DNA from: Neoalteromonas flava
Lineage (GTDB): Bacteria > Pseudomonadota > Gammaproteobacteria > Enterobacterales > Alteromonadaceae
Reading direction: 5' to 3'
NCBI RefSeq assembly: GCF_002807685.1
Contig: NZ_PEAX01000003.1
Span: 434,001-498,000 of the forward strand
DNA length: 64,000 bases
The position numbers and the translations under genes were made by a program. Positions within the stretch are counted from its first letter, which is position 1, and each line of letters opens with the position of its first letter. The notes under the pieces were generated by a model. That model was given only the letters and a program-made list of their open reading frames with translations, searched no databases and had not been told where the DNA came from. This document shows, piece after piece, positions 1 through 9,493 of the stretch.

Positions 1-1206
1 GAAGCAGAGTCACAGTCCTACCATTCAGCGGGTACCTGTACCTTTTATGGCACGGCAAACAGTAATCAGTTAGTCGTTGAAATGATGGGCTTGCACTTGC
101 CTGGCTCTTCATTTGTAAACCCCGGCACACCTTTGCGTGATGCCCTGACTAAAGCTGCTGCTCGTCAAGTTACACGATTAACTGATCTAGGTGATAACTA
201 CACGCCAATAGGACACATTGTTGATGCCAAAGCGATAGTGAATGGACTTGTTGCATTGCTGGCTACTGGCGGTTCAACCAATCACACGATGCACTTGGTT
301 GCCGTTGCGCGCGCGGCGGGGTATATCGTTAATTGGGACGATTTTTCTGATCTCTCTAACGCCACACCGCTGTTAACCCGGATCTATCCCAATGGCTCCG
401 CAGACATCAATCATTTCACTGCCGCTGGTGGGATGTCGCTATTATTCAAGCAATTGCTAGACGCCGGTTTATTACATAATGACGTGAAGACCATTTGTGG
501 TGAAGGGTTAGAGCAGTACACTAAAGAGCCTTTCCTCAATGACGGTGAACTCGAATGGCGCGATGGACCAAAGGAATCCTTGGATAAAGCAGTATTAGCA
601 CCAATCGATGAGCCGTTTAAACCTGATGGTGGATTATCGGTTTTAAGCGGAAACTTAGGACGTGCAGTGATCAAGACTTCAGCCCTAAGAGAACCCAATT
701 GTCGACTCACTGCTCCGGCGGTGGTATTTGAAGATCAATTTGAATTGGATGCAGCATTCCAGTCTGGTGAGTTGGATCGCGACTGTATCGTAGTGGTTAG
801 ATTTCAGGGGCCTGCCGCCATCGGTATGCCGGAATTGCACCGTTTAACACCGCCGCTTGGGGTTCTCCAAGATCGTGGTCATAAAGTAGCGTTGGTTACT
901 GACGGACGTATGTCCGGCGCCTCAGGTAAGGTGCCAGCGGCAATTCATGTCACGCCTGAAGCCTATAAAGGTGGCATGTTAGCAAAAGTGCAAAATGGCG
1001 ATATGATTGAAATTGATACGGTTACCGGCTCTCTCGCATTACTGGTTGACGCAGACGAGCTAGCAGCACGCGACGCAGCGCATACGGATATTGCTATGCA
1101 TCAAATTGGTATGGGCCGTGAGATGTTCGGTGGTATGCGCTCAACGTTAACCGGCGCTGAAGAGGGTGCATGCTCATTGTTTGTGGAACAGGAACAGCGG
1201 CAATGA
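1..1206 (+). CDS. edd: Phosphogluconate dehydratase, C-terminal part (5' end outside window)
   Basis: This is the 6-phosphogluconate dehydratase of the Entner-Doudoroff pathway, which makes 2-keto-3-deoxy-6-phosphogluconate (KDPG) in the cytoplasm. The frame is open from base 1 and begins inside the conserved block [17 protein letters not shown], whose cysteine is a predicted iron-sulfur ligand. [27 protein letters not shown] and the C-terminal [17 protein letters not shown] are IlvD/Edd signatures. About 401 of the usual ~605 residues are present, so roughly the first 200 lie upstream of the window. The stop overlaps the glk start by 4 bp (ATGA), so edd, glk and eda are one translationally coupled operon. 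The product name is secure because glk and eda follow directly. Confidence 0.97.
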   Translation, partial: EAESQSYHSAGTCTFYGTANSNQLVVEMMGLHLPGSSFVNPGTPLRDALTKAAARQVTRLTDLGDNYTPIGHIVDAKAIVNGLVALLATGGSTNHTMHLVAVARAAGYIVNWDDFSDLSNATPLLTRIYPNGSADINHFTAAGGMSLLFKQLLDAGLLHNDVKTICGEGLEQYTKEPFLNDGELEWRDGPKESLDKAVLAPIDEPFKPDGGLSVLSGNLGRAVIKTSALREPNCRLTAPAVVFEDQFELDAAFQSGELDRDCIVVVRFQGPAAIGMPELHRLTPPLGVLQDRGHKVALVTDGRMSGASGKVPAAIHVTPEAYKGGMLAKVQNGDMIEIDTVTGSLALLVDADELAARDAAHTDIAMHQIGMGREMFGGMRSTLTGAEEGACSLFVEQEQRQ

Positions 1207-2162
1207 AGGCATTTGTTGCCGATGTCGGCGGAACCAATATTCGCTTAGCTTGTTTTGCTGATGGCGAGCTAAGCGATATTAAAAAATATTTGTGCCGTGA
1301 TTTTGCCACTATTGATGCTGCAATTAAGCATTATTTTGATGAGATTGGGCACACAGATTTTACCCTTGGTTGTGTCGCCATTGCATGTCCTACGAATAAC
1401 GATTGGGTCAAAATGACCAATCACAGTTGGCAGTTTTCCAAGCTCGATTTGCAGAAGGAATTAGGGCTGGATTGGCTCGGAGTGATAAACGATTTTACTG
1501 CTGTAGCGCATTCTTTGCCCGTATTAAGCGATGAGCAGCTGATCCAGCTAGGCGCTGGCCAGCGTGATAAGCAGGGTAATATAGCAGTGTTTGGGCCCGG
1601 TACTGGATTGGGCGTTGAGCATATGACTTTTACTCAGTCTGGCTGGCAAACGCTTGATGGTGAAGGCGGGCATGTTGATTTTGCGCCATGCGATGAAACC
1701 GACGTTATCATTTGGCGTTATTTAGTCGATTTACACGGCCGCGCCTCTGCGGAAGAGGTTATGTCTGGTCGGGGGATCGTCAACATCTATCGCGCCTTGG
1801 CGCTAGACGAAAATGTCGACCCAGAATTTATAGAAGCTGCAGATATTAGTCAGGCGGCTAGTAACGGCAGTTGTGCAATTAGCCAACGAGCAATTCAGCA
1901 GTTTTGCCGAATTATGGGGAATTTTGCTGGCAACCTGGCCCTGAATTTGGCGACAACCGGTGGCGTTTTTATTGGCGGCGGGATTGCCATGCGCCTCGTT
2001 GAGCAGCTCCAAAAAGGCGACTTTCGGCGTTGCTTTGAGGCCAAGGGGCAATTCGCCGATTACGTTAAACCTATCCCAACCTATTTGATCGCAGAGCCTG
2101 ACCATGGATTGCTTGGAGCAGGCGCGTACTTAACACAACAGACAGCGAGTTTAAAAGCATGA
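1203..2162 (+). CDS. glk: Glucokinase
   Basis: ATP-dependent glucokinase, 319 aa, phosphorylating intracellular glucose to glucose-6-phosphate. It matches the proteobacterial Glk family (E. coli Glk about 321 aa) along its whole length: the N-terminal phosphate-binding loop [10 protein letters not shown], then [17 protein letters not shown], the catalytic [29 protein letters not shown], and the C-terminal [13 protein letters not shown] start it at the ATG overlapping the edd stop. An upstream in-frame codon at 1170 would add eleven residues lying inside edd and is unlikely. Its stop overlaps the eda start, again as ATGA. In this operon it feeds glucose, for example from glycogen or maltodextrin breakdown, into the Entner-Doudoroff route. 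Confidence 0.97.
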   Translation: MKAFVADVGGTNIRLACFADGELSDIKKYLCRDFATIDAAIKHYFDEIGHTDFTLGCVAIACPTNNDWVKMTNHSWQFSKLDLQKELGLDWLGVINDFTAVAHSLPVLSDEQLIQLGAGQRDKQGNIAVFGPGTGLGVEHMTFTQSGWQTLDGEGGHVDFAPCDETDVIIWRYLVDLHGRASAEEVMSGRGIVNIYRALALDENVDPEFIEAADISQAASNGSCAISQRAIQQFCRIMGNFAGNLALNLATTGGVFIGGGIAMRLVEQLQKGDFRRCFEAKGQFADYVKPIPTYLIAEPDHGLLGAGAYLTQQTASLKA

Positions 2163-2800
2163 TGAATAATTGGACCATCTCTCCCTCTGAGGTTTTCGCC
2201 TCTGGGCCGGTCGTTCCGGTTCTGGTTATCCACGACGTTGCCCACGCAGTTCCTATTGCGCAAGCATTAATGGCTGGGGGAATTAAAGTACTCGAGGTCA
2301 CGTTGCGAACGCCAGCGGCTCTTGATGTTATCAGGACCATCGCTGATTCAGTTCCTGACGCGATTATCGGCGCGGGAACGGTGACTAATGCTCAGCAATT
2401 AAAAGAAGTCACTGAAGCGGGAGCGAAATTTGCTATCAGTCCGGGTATGACCGCCGACCTATTGGCCGCTGGCAGTGCTGGAAGTATCCCACTGATCCCT
2501 GGAATATCGTCGATAAGCGATTTGATGAAGGCAAAGGATGCGGGATATACGCATCTTAAGTTTTTCCCGGCAGAAGCGTCTGGTGGTGTTAAAGCGCTTA
2601 AATCAATTGGTGGGCCATTTCCGGAGATTACTTTTTGTCCGACCGGAGGGATAGGACCAGATAATTACTTGGACTATTTAGCGTTGCCGAACGTGCAATG
2701 CGTTGGTGGCTCCTGGCTCGCGCCAGACGACGTCGTACAACAAGAGAACTGGTCAGCGATAACTGACTTAGCCGCAACTGCGATTAAAAACGCAAACTAA
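2159..2800 (+). CDS. eda: KDPG/KHG aldolase
   Basis: Class I 2-keto-3-deoxy-6-phosphogluconate aldolase, 213 aa, which splits KDPG into pyruvate and glyceraldehyde-3-phosphate, the last Entner-Doudoroff step. Visible family motifs are VLEVTLRTPAALDVI with the catalytic glutamate, GAGTVTNAQQL, ISPGMTADLL, and the Schiff-base lysine in GYTHLKFFPAEASGG, followed by FCPTGGIGPDN. Start: ATG 2159 overlaps the glk stop. A second ATG directly after it is equally possible. It ends the edd-glk-eda operon and is followed by a good intrinsic terminator. Length is normal for the family. Confidence 0.97.
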   Translation: MMNNWTISPSEVFASGPVVPVLVIHDVAHAVPIAQALMAGGIKVLEVTLRTPAALDVIRTIADSVPDAIIGAGTVTNAQQLKEVTEAGAKFAISPGMTADLLAAGSAGSIPLIPGISSISDLMKAKDAGYTHLKFFPAEASGGVKALKSIGGPFPEITFCPTGGIGPDNYLDYLALPNVQCVGGSWLAPDDVVQQENWSAITDLAATAIKNAN

Positions 2801-2851
2801 CGGTTTATTTCCGTTTTTACTGACTCAACCTCGTTTTAATTACCCATTCAG

Positions 2852-2876
2852 CCACCTACTGCGGTAGGTGGTTTTT
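2852..2876 (+). terminator. Intrinsic terminator of the edd-glk-eda operon
   Basis: A perfect 8-bp stem (CCACCTAC / GTAGGTGG) with the 4-nt loop TGCG is followed at once by five T residues. It lies about 50 bp after the eda stop. On the opposite strand there is no T-run, so it should act only on the plus strand. Confidence 0.85.
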
Positions 2877-2937
2877 ATGCTCAGAACTTATTGAGCCACC
2901 TCGCTTTTAATTGGGAGCACGTGGAAGAGGGCTGAGA

Positions 2938-3783
2938 TTACGCTATTGTTTGACTAAGACAATGGCTCTTATTTAGCGCTAGTGAGTTTTCTTGCGTGCG
3001 AGCGGTTTCAACGCACAGCATGTGACGATAACCGTCAGGCTCCATATCCGGCATAGCTTGGCTTAGTGCCTTCCACGGATTCCATACAACGATGCTGTCA
3101 TGTCCGCAGGAATGGATCGTGGTCTGTTGGCTGTCATTTTTTATCGTCACAGTGGGGATTGTGGTTGGGTGCACGCGGTCCGTTTCGCCAGTAATGACAT
3201 AGGGAATTTGCGCAGGATTGTCGTTACTTTGCGTGACCTTATCAAAATAAGGACAGTCTAAGCCCTCTATGCACGTGGAGGTAATATCTTCAACTGCGAG
3301 GTAGCTGTGCAACGCTGCGTAAAAAGAGATTGGGTTACCCTGGTTAACGGTAATCAACTCAACGTTTAGTTGTGCTCCAATCAGCACCTGCAATGACACC
3401 TGCAAATCGGGAAATGCTTGGGTCGTATAATCAATCTCGGGCTCTAATACAACTAACGTACCCTCAGATTGATCACTAACGCGTTGAATTTTCCATTCAC
3501 AGTTACGTACGTATCCGTGAGCAGGCAACTGGTAGTAATTGTTTAAAAATTCTGGAGCAGATCCAAACCAGGGCCAGCAGATGGGGATCCCACCGCGTAT
3601 CGGACGTGTCCCATCAAAACTAGCATTCTTGCTTAGCCATAAGCGCTCGCGATGATCGTGATGCGGGATAAAAGACAGAATTTGACCACCCAACAGACTT
3701 ATCTCTGCTTGTGCATGAGCATTTTCAAAGCGCGCAATTTTAACCGAGTCGCGCTGATAGTATTCCAGCTTATGTGAACTCAT
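2938..3783 (-). CDS. yeaD: D-hexose-6-phosphate mutarotase (YeaD family)
   Basis: Aldose-1-epimerase-fold protein of 281 aa, probably interconverting the anomers of glucose-6-phosphate and related hexose phosphates. Family features seen are the GGQILSFIPH strand, the RLWLSKNASFDGTRPIRGGIPICWPWFG block with the phosphate-binding arginine region, LPAHGYVRN with the conserved histidine, and the C-terminal VVWNPW...CVE segment with the predicted catalytic glutamate. It lies 92 bp downstream of gapA on the same strand, the same order as the E. coli gapA-yeaD operon, with a strong hairpin in the gap. Co-transcription with gapA is inferred. The exact physiological substrate cannot be read from sequence. 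Confidence 0.9.
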   Translation of the reverse strand: MSSHKLEYYQRDSVKIARFENAHAQAEISLLGGQILSFIPHHDHRERLWLSKNASFDGTRPIRGGIPICWPWFGSAPEFLNNYYQLPAHGYVRNCEWKIQRVSDQSEGTLVVLEPEIDYTTQAFPDLQVSLQVLIGAQLNVELITVNQGNPISFYAALHSYLAVEDITSTCIEGLDCPYFDKVTQSNDNPAQIPYVITGETDRVHPTTIPTVTIKNDSQQTTIHSCGHDSIVVWNPWKALSQAMPDMEPDGYRHMLCVETARTQENSLALNKSHCLSQTIA

Positions 3784-3838
3784 GAAGAAACTGTTGTATT
3801 AGTTAAAGATAAGATAAGAGTAGCGTGCGGGTATGGGC

Positions 3839-3864
3839 GGTTCAATACCGGACGGCATTGAACC
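3839..3864 (-). other. Strong hairpin between gapA and yeaD
   Basis: A 26-base near-perfect inverted repeat with outer arms GGTTCAAT / ATTGAACC and inner CCG / CGG pairs. On the minus strand it forms an almost continuous stem with one G-U pair. There is no T-run downstream in the minus direction, so it is not a classic terminator. It may be an mRNA-stabilising or processing hairpin that sets the gapA:yeaD ratio. That role is inference. Confidence 0.4.
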
Positions 3865-3875
3865 TAAAACACTGA

Positions 3876-4897
<1,022 letters not shown>

Positions 4898-4981
4898 AAA
4901 TTATGGATCAAAAAAGCAATTTTCGCAAAGAATAAGCGCAAAAATGATGTAAAATTACATTTAATCGCTTGCGTAGGGTTT

Positions 4982-4995
4982 TGCAAACGTATTCA
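4982..4995. promoter_or_regulatory. LacI-family-like operator upstream of malQ
   Basis: TGCAAACGTATTCA is an imperfect 14-bp palindrome centred on CpG, as is usual for LacI/GalR-family operators. It lies about 85 bp before malQ and would fit a maltodextrin or glycogen repressor such as MalR. No LacI-type regulator is in this window, so the partner is unknown. Confidence 0.35.
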
Positions 4996-5078
4996 AATGC
5001 GATGCAGTCTTTGTTAAATCATAATGTTAACAATTTATTTACGTTGGTTCATGTACTGACTTTTATACGGATACATAT

Positions 5079-7283
5079 ATGGCATCAAAAGCGCTTGATT
5101 CTTTGGTTGAAATGCGTGGAATCGAAACAAAGTATATAGATGCGTGGGGTAAACCTGCGCAGGTTGATGAAGCGACCAAATCTAAGTTGCTCGAAGTTAT
5201 GGGTTATGACACCCACTCTGATGCCGTAATTGAAGAGCAAATACAACAATATGTCGCCAAAGCATGGTTGAAGCCGCTTGAGCCCGTGCAAGTAGTGAGA
5301 ACAAATGAGCATGTTGTGGTGCCGATTAAACTACCGATTGAGCTGGTTAACGATGCACACAATTTAGTGTTGGTGTTGGAGACCGGTGAAGTTATCGAGC
5401 ATGCTTTCGTGCCCGTGGACTGCGACTTGATTGACGCGACAGCGGTTAATGATAGCGAATTTCAAGCTTATGCGGTTAATTTAGCCGACGACCTTCCATT
5501 AGGCTATCACCACGTAGAATTGCGTGCGGAAGATAACGACTTGCTTGCTGAGATGCGTCTTATCATTGCTCCTGAGAAGTGCTATACCCCAGATCCAGTC
5601 GCGCAAGGTAAGAAAATTTGGGGCTTGAGTGTTCAGTTGTATTGCTTACGCAGCGAGAGTAATTGGGGGATCGGAGATTTTAGTGATCTTAGTTTTCTAG
5701 TTGAGAAAGCTGCGAATCAAGGCGCTGACTTCATTGGTTTAAATCCTATCCATGCACTTTACCCCTCGAACCCAGACGCATGCAGTCCCTATGGCCCATC
5801 ATCACGCCGCTGGCTCAACTACTTGTATATAGATGTAACGCAAATTGATGGTTACAACGATGATTCAGTTCAAAGCCTAGTCGCTAATTCGGGCTTCCAG
5901 CAACAACTGCAACACGTCCGTCAGATTGATTACATTGACTATGCAGCTGTAGCAAAATTAAAACTGGCCGCATTGACACGCGTTTTTGAAGTATTCAATA
6001 CCAAGCATCTCAGCAAAAACTCCAGAGTGAACAAAGCGTTTAAGGCGTTCGTTGAGGAAGGTGCTGAAAGTCTGCAGGTACTCGCAACTTTCGATGCCAT
6101 GCAAGAGCACTTGCACGCTGAAGGTAAAGAATCATGGGGTTGGCCAGTATTCCCAGCAAAATACGCTGATTATAGTACCCGAGAGGTGGCAAAGTTTCAG
6201 AAGCAGCATGCTAAACGCATCAAGTTTTATATGTTTCTGCAATGGCAGGCCATGTTGCAATTTAAACAAGCCAGCGAAAAAGCCGATGAGCTTGGAATGG
6301 CAATTGGACTATATCGAGATCTCGCGGTTGGTGTTAGTGAGGGCAGTGCTGAAATTTGGGGCAATAAGTCATTGTACTGCACACAAGCGAGTGTTGGCGC
6401 TCCACCTGATATTCTTGGTCCTTTGGGTCAGAATTGGGGACTCCCTCCAATGGATCCAGAACAGTTATACGCGCAGCGTTATCAGCCAATCATTGATTTA
6501 TTCGCATCAAATATGCATGCCTCTGGCGCTCTGCGTATTGACCATGCTATGGCATTATTACGGCTGTGGTGGATCCGCAAAGGGGACGGTGCAGAATCTG
6601 GCGGCTATGTATATTATCCGGTAGATGATTTGCTCGGCATATTGGCATTGGAAAGCCAACGAAATAAAAGTTTAGTGATTGGTGAAGATTTGGGCACAGT
6701 TCCGGAAGAAATTCGTGAAAAACTAGCAGAAAATGGTATTTATTCTTATCGCGTGTTTTTCTTTGAGCAAGCTGAAGACGGCGGCTTTTACTCACCAAGT
6801 CATTACCCTGTGCAGTCTATGTCTACATTAACAACGCATGATATGCCAACCCTGATTGGTTATTGGCATTGTAATGATTTGGAACTGGGTAAAACTCTTG
6901 GCCTTTATCGCGACCCAGAAGTACTAAAAACCCTGTATGACGATCGGCACGCGAATAAACAGCAAATATTAGATTCACTTCACGGACATCTGTCTGTTGG
7001 AGATGACGTCGGACGGTATGTGGATCATACACCAATGTCTGAAGCCTTAAATCATGGCTTACAAGTGCATATGGCAGGTGGATCAAGTGCATTATTGAGC
7101 CTACAGTTAGAGGATTGGCTTCAAATGGATAAACCTGTCAATATTCCAGGTACATTTGACGAATACCCTAATTGGAAACGTAAATTGTCGCGTTCGTTAT
7201 CGTCTATATTTGATGACGGCAATGTTTTAAACCTTGCAGCGCGGATCGATGGCGCCCGACGACAGGCTAGCAATGACAAGTAA
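5079..7283 (+). CDS. malQ: 4-alpha-glucanotransferase (amylomaltase)
   Basis: GH77 amylomaltase, 734 aa, which transfers maltodextrin chains between glucans and releases glucose. The family blocks are present in order: the N-terminal extension typical of proteobacterial MalQ, KIWGLSVQLYCLRSESNWGIGDF near residue 180, GADFIGLNPIHALYP, the nucleophile region LRIDHAMALLRLWW, the acid/base region VIGEDLGTVP, and TTHDMPTLIGYW. The ATG start has only a weak ribosome site. It opens a plus-strand run with glgB (9-bp gap), glgX and gnd. Released glucose could be phosphorylated by Glk in this window. The possible LacI-type operator upstream suggests sugar-responsive control. Confidence 0.96.
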   Translation: MASKALDSLVEMRGIETKYIDAWGKPAQVDEATKSKLLEVMGYDTHSDAVIEEQIQQYVAKAWLKPLEPVQVVRTNEHVVVPIKLPIELVNDAHNLVLVLETGEVIEHAFVPVDCDLIDATAVNDSEFQAYAVNLADDLPLGYHHVELRAEDNDLLAEMRLIIAPEKCYTPDPVAQGKKIWGLSVQLYCLRSESNWGIGDFSDLSFLVEKAANQGADFIGLNPIHALYPSNPDACSPYGPSSRRWLNYLYIDVTQIDGYNDDSVQSLVANSGFQQQLQHVRQIDYIDYAAVAKLKLAALTRVFEVFNTKHLSKNSRVNKAFKAFVEEGAESLQVLATFDAMQEHLHAEGKESWGWPVFPAKYADYSTREVAKFQKQHAKRIKFYMFLQWQAMLQFKQASEKADELGMAIGLYRDLAVGVSEGSAEIWGNKSLYCTQASVGAPPDILGPLGQNWGLPPMDPEQLYAQRYQPIIDLFASNMHASGALRIDHAMALLRLWWIRKGDGAESGGYVYYPVDDLLGILALESQRNKSLVIGEDLGTVPEEIREKLAENGIYSYRVFFFEQAEDGGFYSPSHYPVQSMSTLTTHDMPTLIGYWHCNDLELGKTLGLYRDPEVLKTLYDDRHANKQQILDSLHGHLSVGDDVGRYVDHTPMSEALNHGLQVHMAGGSSALLSLQLEDWLQMDKPVNIPGTFDEYPNWKRKLSRSLSSIFDDGNVLNLAARIDGARRQASNDK

Positions 7284-7292
7284 GGATCATTA

Positions 7293-9476
7293 ATGCAGCA
7301 TATTCAACAACTCGCTCAAGCCCGATGTGCTTACCCTTTTGAATTTTTAGGCGTACATGAAAAGGGCAAACAGCTTAAAGTAAGTGCGTGGTTACCCGGA
7401 GCTCAGAGCGTAGAGTTGATTGATTGGCGAAGCAAAAAAGTGGTTTGTTCAATGCAAGCCCAGGACGATAGCGCCTTGTTTATTGCCTCTATAGCCAAAA
7501 GCAAATTACCTGAATTGTATGGTTACTCGATTACTACGGCAGAGACAGACTATCAGGCGCTTGACCCATATGCGTTTAAAGACGAAGCTTACCACGCGGT
7601 GCATTTTATTGATCATGCCCCCGAGAATCTGTACCAACAGGCTGGTGCGCAACTTTGTACGCTTGATGTAAGTGAAAAGCACAGTGTCAGTGGTGTGCGC
7701 TTTGCGGTTTATGCCCCAAACGCATCAGCGGTCTCACTCATTGGTGAATTTAATCTATGGGATGGCCGTTGCCATCCCATGCAGAAAACCGATTTGGGGT
7801 TTTGGGTGTTATTTGTACCTGGTTTACAAACTGGGACCCTGTATAAATACCAAGTCAAAGACGCTGCGGGTAATCAGTTGCCACACAAAGCAGACCCTAT
7901 CGGTTTTAGCGCCGAACAATATCCTTCGCATGCCTCTCGAGTTTATGACCACACTGAATACGTGTGGCAGGATTCAGCGTGGATGAATCGACAACACAGC
8001 GACCCTTACACTCAACCGATGAGTATTTATGAGTGTCATCTGGGCTCGTGGAAAAGGCCTGATGCCAATAGCGGTGAACGTTACTTAAGTTACCGCGACC
8101 TAGCTGCCGAATTGATCCCATATTTGGTTGATATGCAGTATACGCACGTAGAGTTGCTGCCTATCTCAGAATATCCATTCGATGGCTCGTGGGGATATCA
8201 ACCCGTTGGTTTGTTTGCTCCAACGAGCCGGTTCGGCCATCCTGACGACTTTAAGTATTTTGTGGACAAGTGCCATCAGCACGGTATTGGTGTAATTATC
8301 GACTGGGTACCTGCGCATTTTCCTGAAGACGGTCATGGTCTGGCACGCTTTGACGGTAGTTGTGTATATGAATATGAGGATCCTAGAAAAGGCTGGCATC
8401 CGGATTGGAATTCTTGTATTTACGATTTTGGCAAGCAGACTGTACGCCAGTTTCTGGTCGCCAACGCTTTGTATTGGTTAGACAAATTCCATATTGATGG
8501 TTTACGCGTAGATGCTGTGGCGTCAATGCTGTATTTGGATTATTCACGCAATGATGGTGAGTGGATCCCAAATGTTGATGGTGGCAACCATAATTATGAG
8601 GCGATCAGTTTACTGCAGTGGATGAATAAAGAAGTTTATCACAAGTTTCCTCGCGCTATGACCATTGCCGAAGAGTCAACGTCATTTGCCAAAGTGTCAC
8701 GCCCCGTGTTTGACGGTGGTTTGGGGTTTGGATTTAAATGGAATATGGGCTGGATGCACGATTCATTGCACTTTATTAGTAAAGATCCGGCCTATCGTCG
8801 CTATCACCATGGCGAAATCACATTCTCGATGGTGTATGCCTTTGATGAAAATTTTGTGCTACCTATTTCTCATGATGAAGTGGTACATGGCAAAGGTTCA
8901 ATGATCCGCAAAATGCCCGGTGATGAATGGCAACAAGCGGCGAACTTGCGCAGTTATGCAGCGTTTATGTACGCTCATCCCGGTAAAAAACTCAATTTTA
9001 TGGGCAATGAATTCGGCCAAGCTGCTGAGTGGAATCACGATGGTCAATTGCAGTGGGATTTGCTGGCGTTTGAAAAACATCAAGGGATCCACAAACTGTA
9101 CAAAACACTGAATCAATGTTACCTCCAACATCCTGCACTTTATGAGATGGATTGTCAGGCCGGCGGGTTTGCATGGATTGACCACGAAAACGCCGAACAA
9201 AGCATTCTGTCGTTTGTCCGTCGAAGTAAAGATGGCAAGCAAAAAGTCTACGCGATTACTAATTTCACTCCAATTCCGCGTGATAATTTCAGACTCGGTG
9301 TGCAAGACACGGGGGAGTATCGATTGTTGTTGAATACCGATAGCAGCGAATTTTGGGGCAGCAATTATGCCACTCAAGCATTAGTTAAATCTGACTCGCA
9401 CGGATGGAACAACCAGCCTCGTTCGATAACCTTTAACTTGCCTCCGTTGGCAACTTTGTACTTCGTATTAGACTGA
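7293..9476 (+). CDS. glgB: 1,4-alpha-glucan branching enzyme
   Basis: Glycogen branching enzyme of 727 aa (GH13 with N-terminal CBM48 modules), which forms alpha-1,6 branches in glycogen. Seen in order are the N-terminal FLGVHEKGKQLKVSAWLPGA, a second module with VRFAVYAPNASAVSLIGEFN, ELLPISEYPFDGSWGYQ, the nucleophile aspartate in IDGLRVDAVASMLY, the acid/base glutamate in TIAEEST, and LPISHDEVVHGK. Length matches E. coli GlgB (728 aa). A clear AAGGA ribosome site precedes the ATG, 9 bp after malQ, so the two are surely co-transcribed. Confidence 0.98.
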   Translation: MQHIQQLAQARCAYPFEFLGVHEKGKQLKVSAWLPGAQSVELIDWRSKKVVCSMQAQDDSALFIASIAKSKLPELYGYSITTAETDYQALDPYAFKDEAYHAVHFIDHAPENLYQQAGAQLCTLDVSEKHSVSGVRFAVYAPNASAVSLIGEFNLWDGRCHPMQKTDLGFWVLFVPGLQTGTLYKYQVKDAAGNQLPHKADPIGFSAEQYPSHASRVYDHTEYVWQDSAWMNRQHSDPYTQPMSIYECHLGSWKRPDANSGERYLSYRDLAAELIPYLVDMQYTHVELLPISEYPFDGSWGYQPVGLFAPTSRFGHPDDFKYFVDKCHQHGIGVIIDWVPAHFPEDGHGLARFDGSCVYEYEDPRKGWHPDWNSCIYDFGKQTVRQFLVANALYWLDKFHIDGLRVDAVASMLYLDYSRNDGEWIPNVDGGNHNYEAISLLQWMNKEVYHKFPRAMTIAEESTSFAKVSRPVFDGGLGFGFKWNMGWMHDSLHFISKDPAYRRYHHGEITFSMVYAFDENFVLPISHDEVVHGKGSMIRKMPGDEWQQAANLRSYAAFMYAHPGKKLNFMGNEFGQAAEWNHDGQLQWDLLAFEKHQGIHKLYKTLNQCYLQHPALYEMDCQAGGFAWIDHENAEQSILSFVRRSKDGKQKVYAITNFTPIPRDNFRLGVQDTGEYRLLLNTDSSEFWGSNYATQALVKSDSHGWNNQPRSITFNLPPLATLYFVLD

Positions 9477-9493
9477 CATGGCGAACCGAAAAC

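Noticed and set aside
4948-4959. TGTAAAATTACA palindrome as a second HexR site
   Set aside because: The half-sites are three bases closer than in the HexR consensus, so it would not be read the same way.
6052-6624. 190-aa plus-strand open frame inside malQ
   Set aside because: Out-of-frame overlap with a conserved malQ; rich in Cys and His as shadow translations often are.
8898-9377. 159-aa minus-strand open frame inside glgB
   Set aside because: Wholly antisense to a full-length, well-conserved glgB; a shadow frame.
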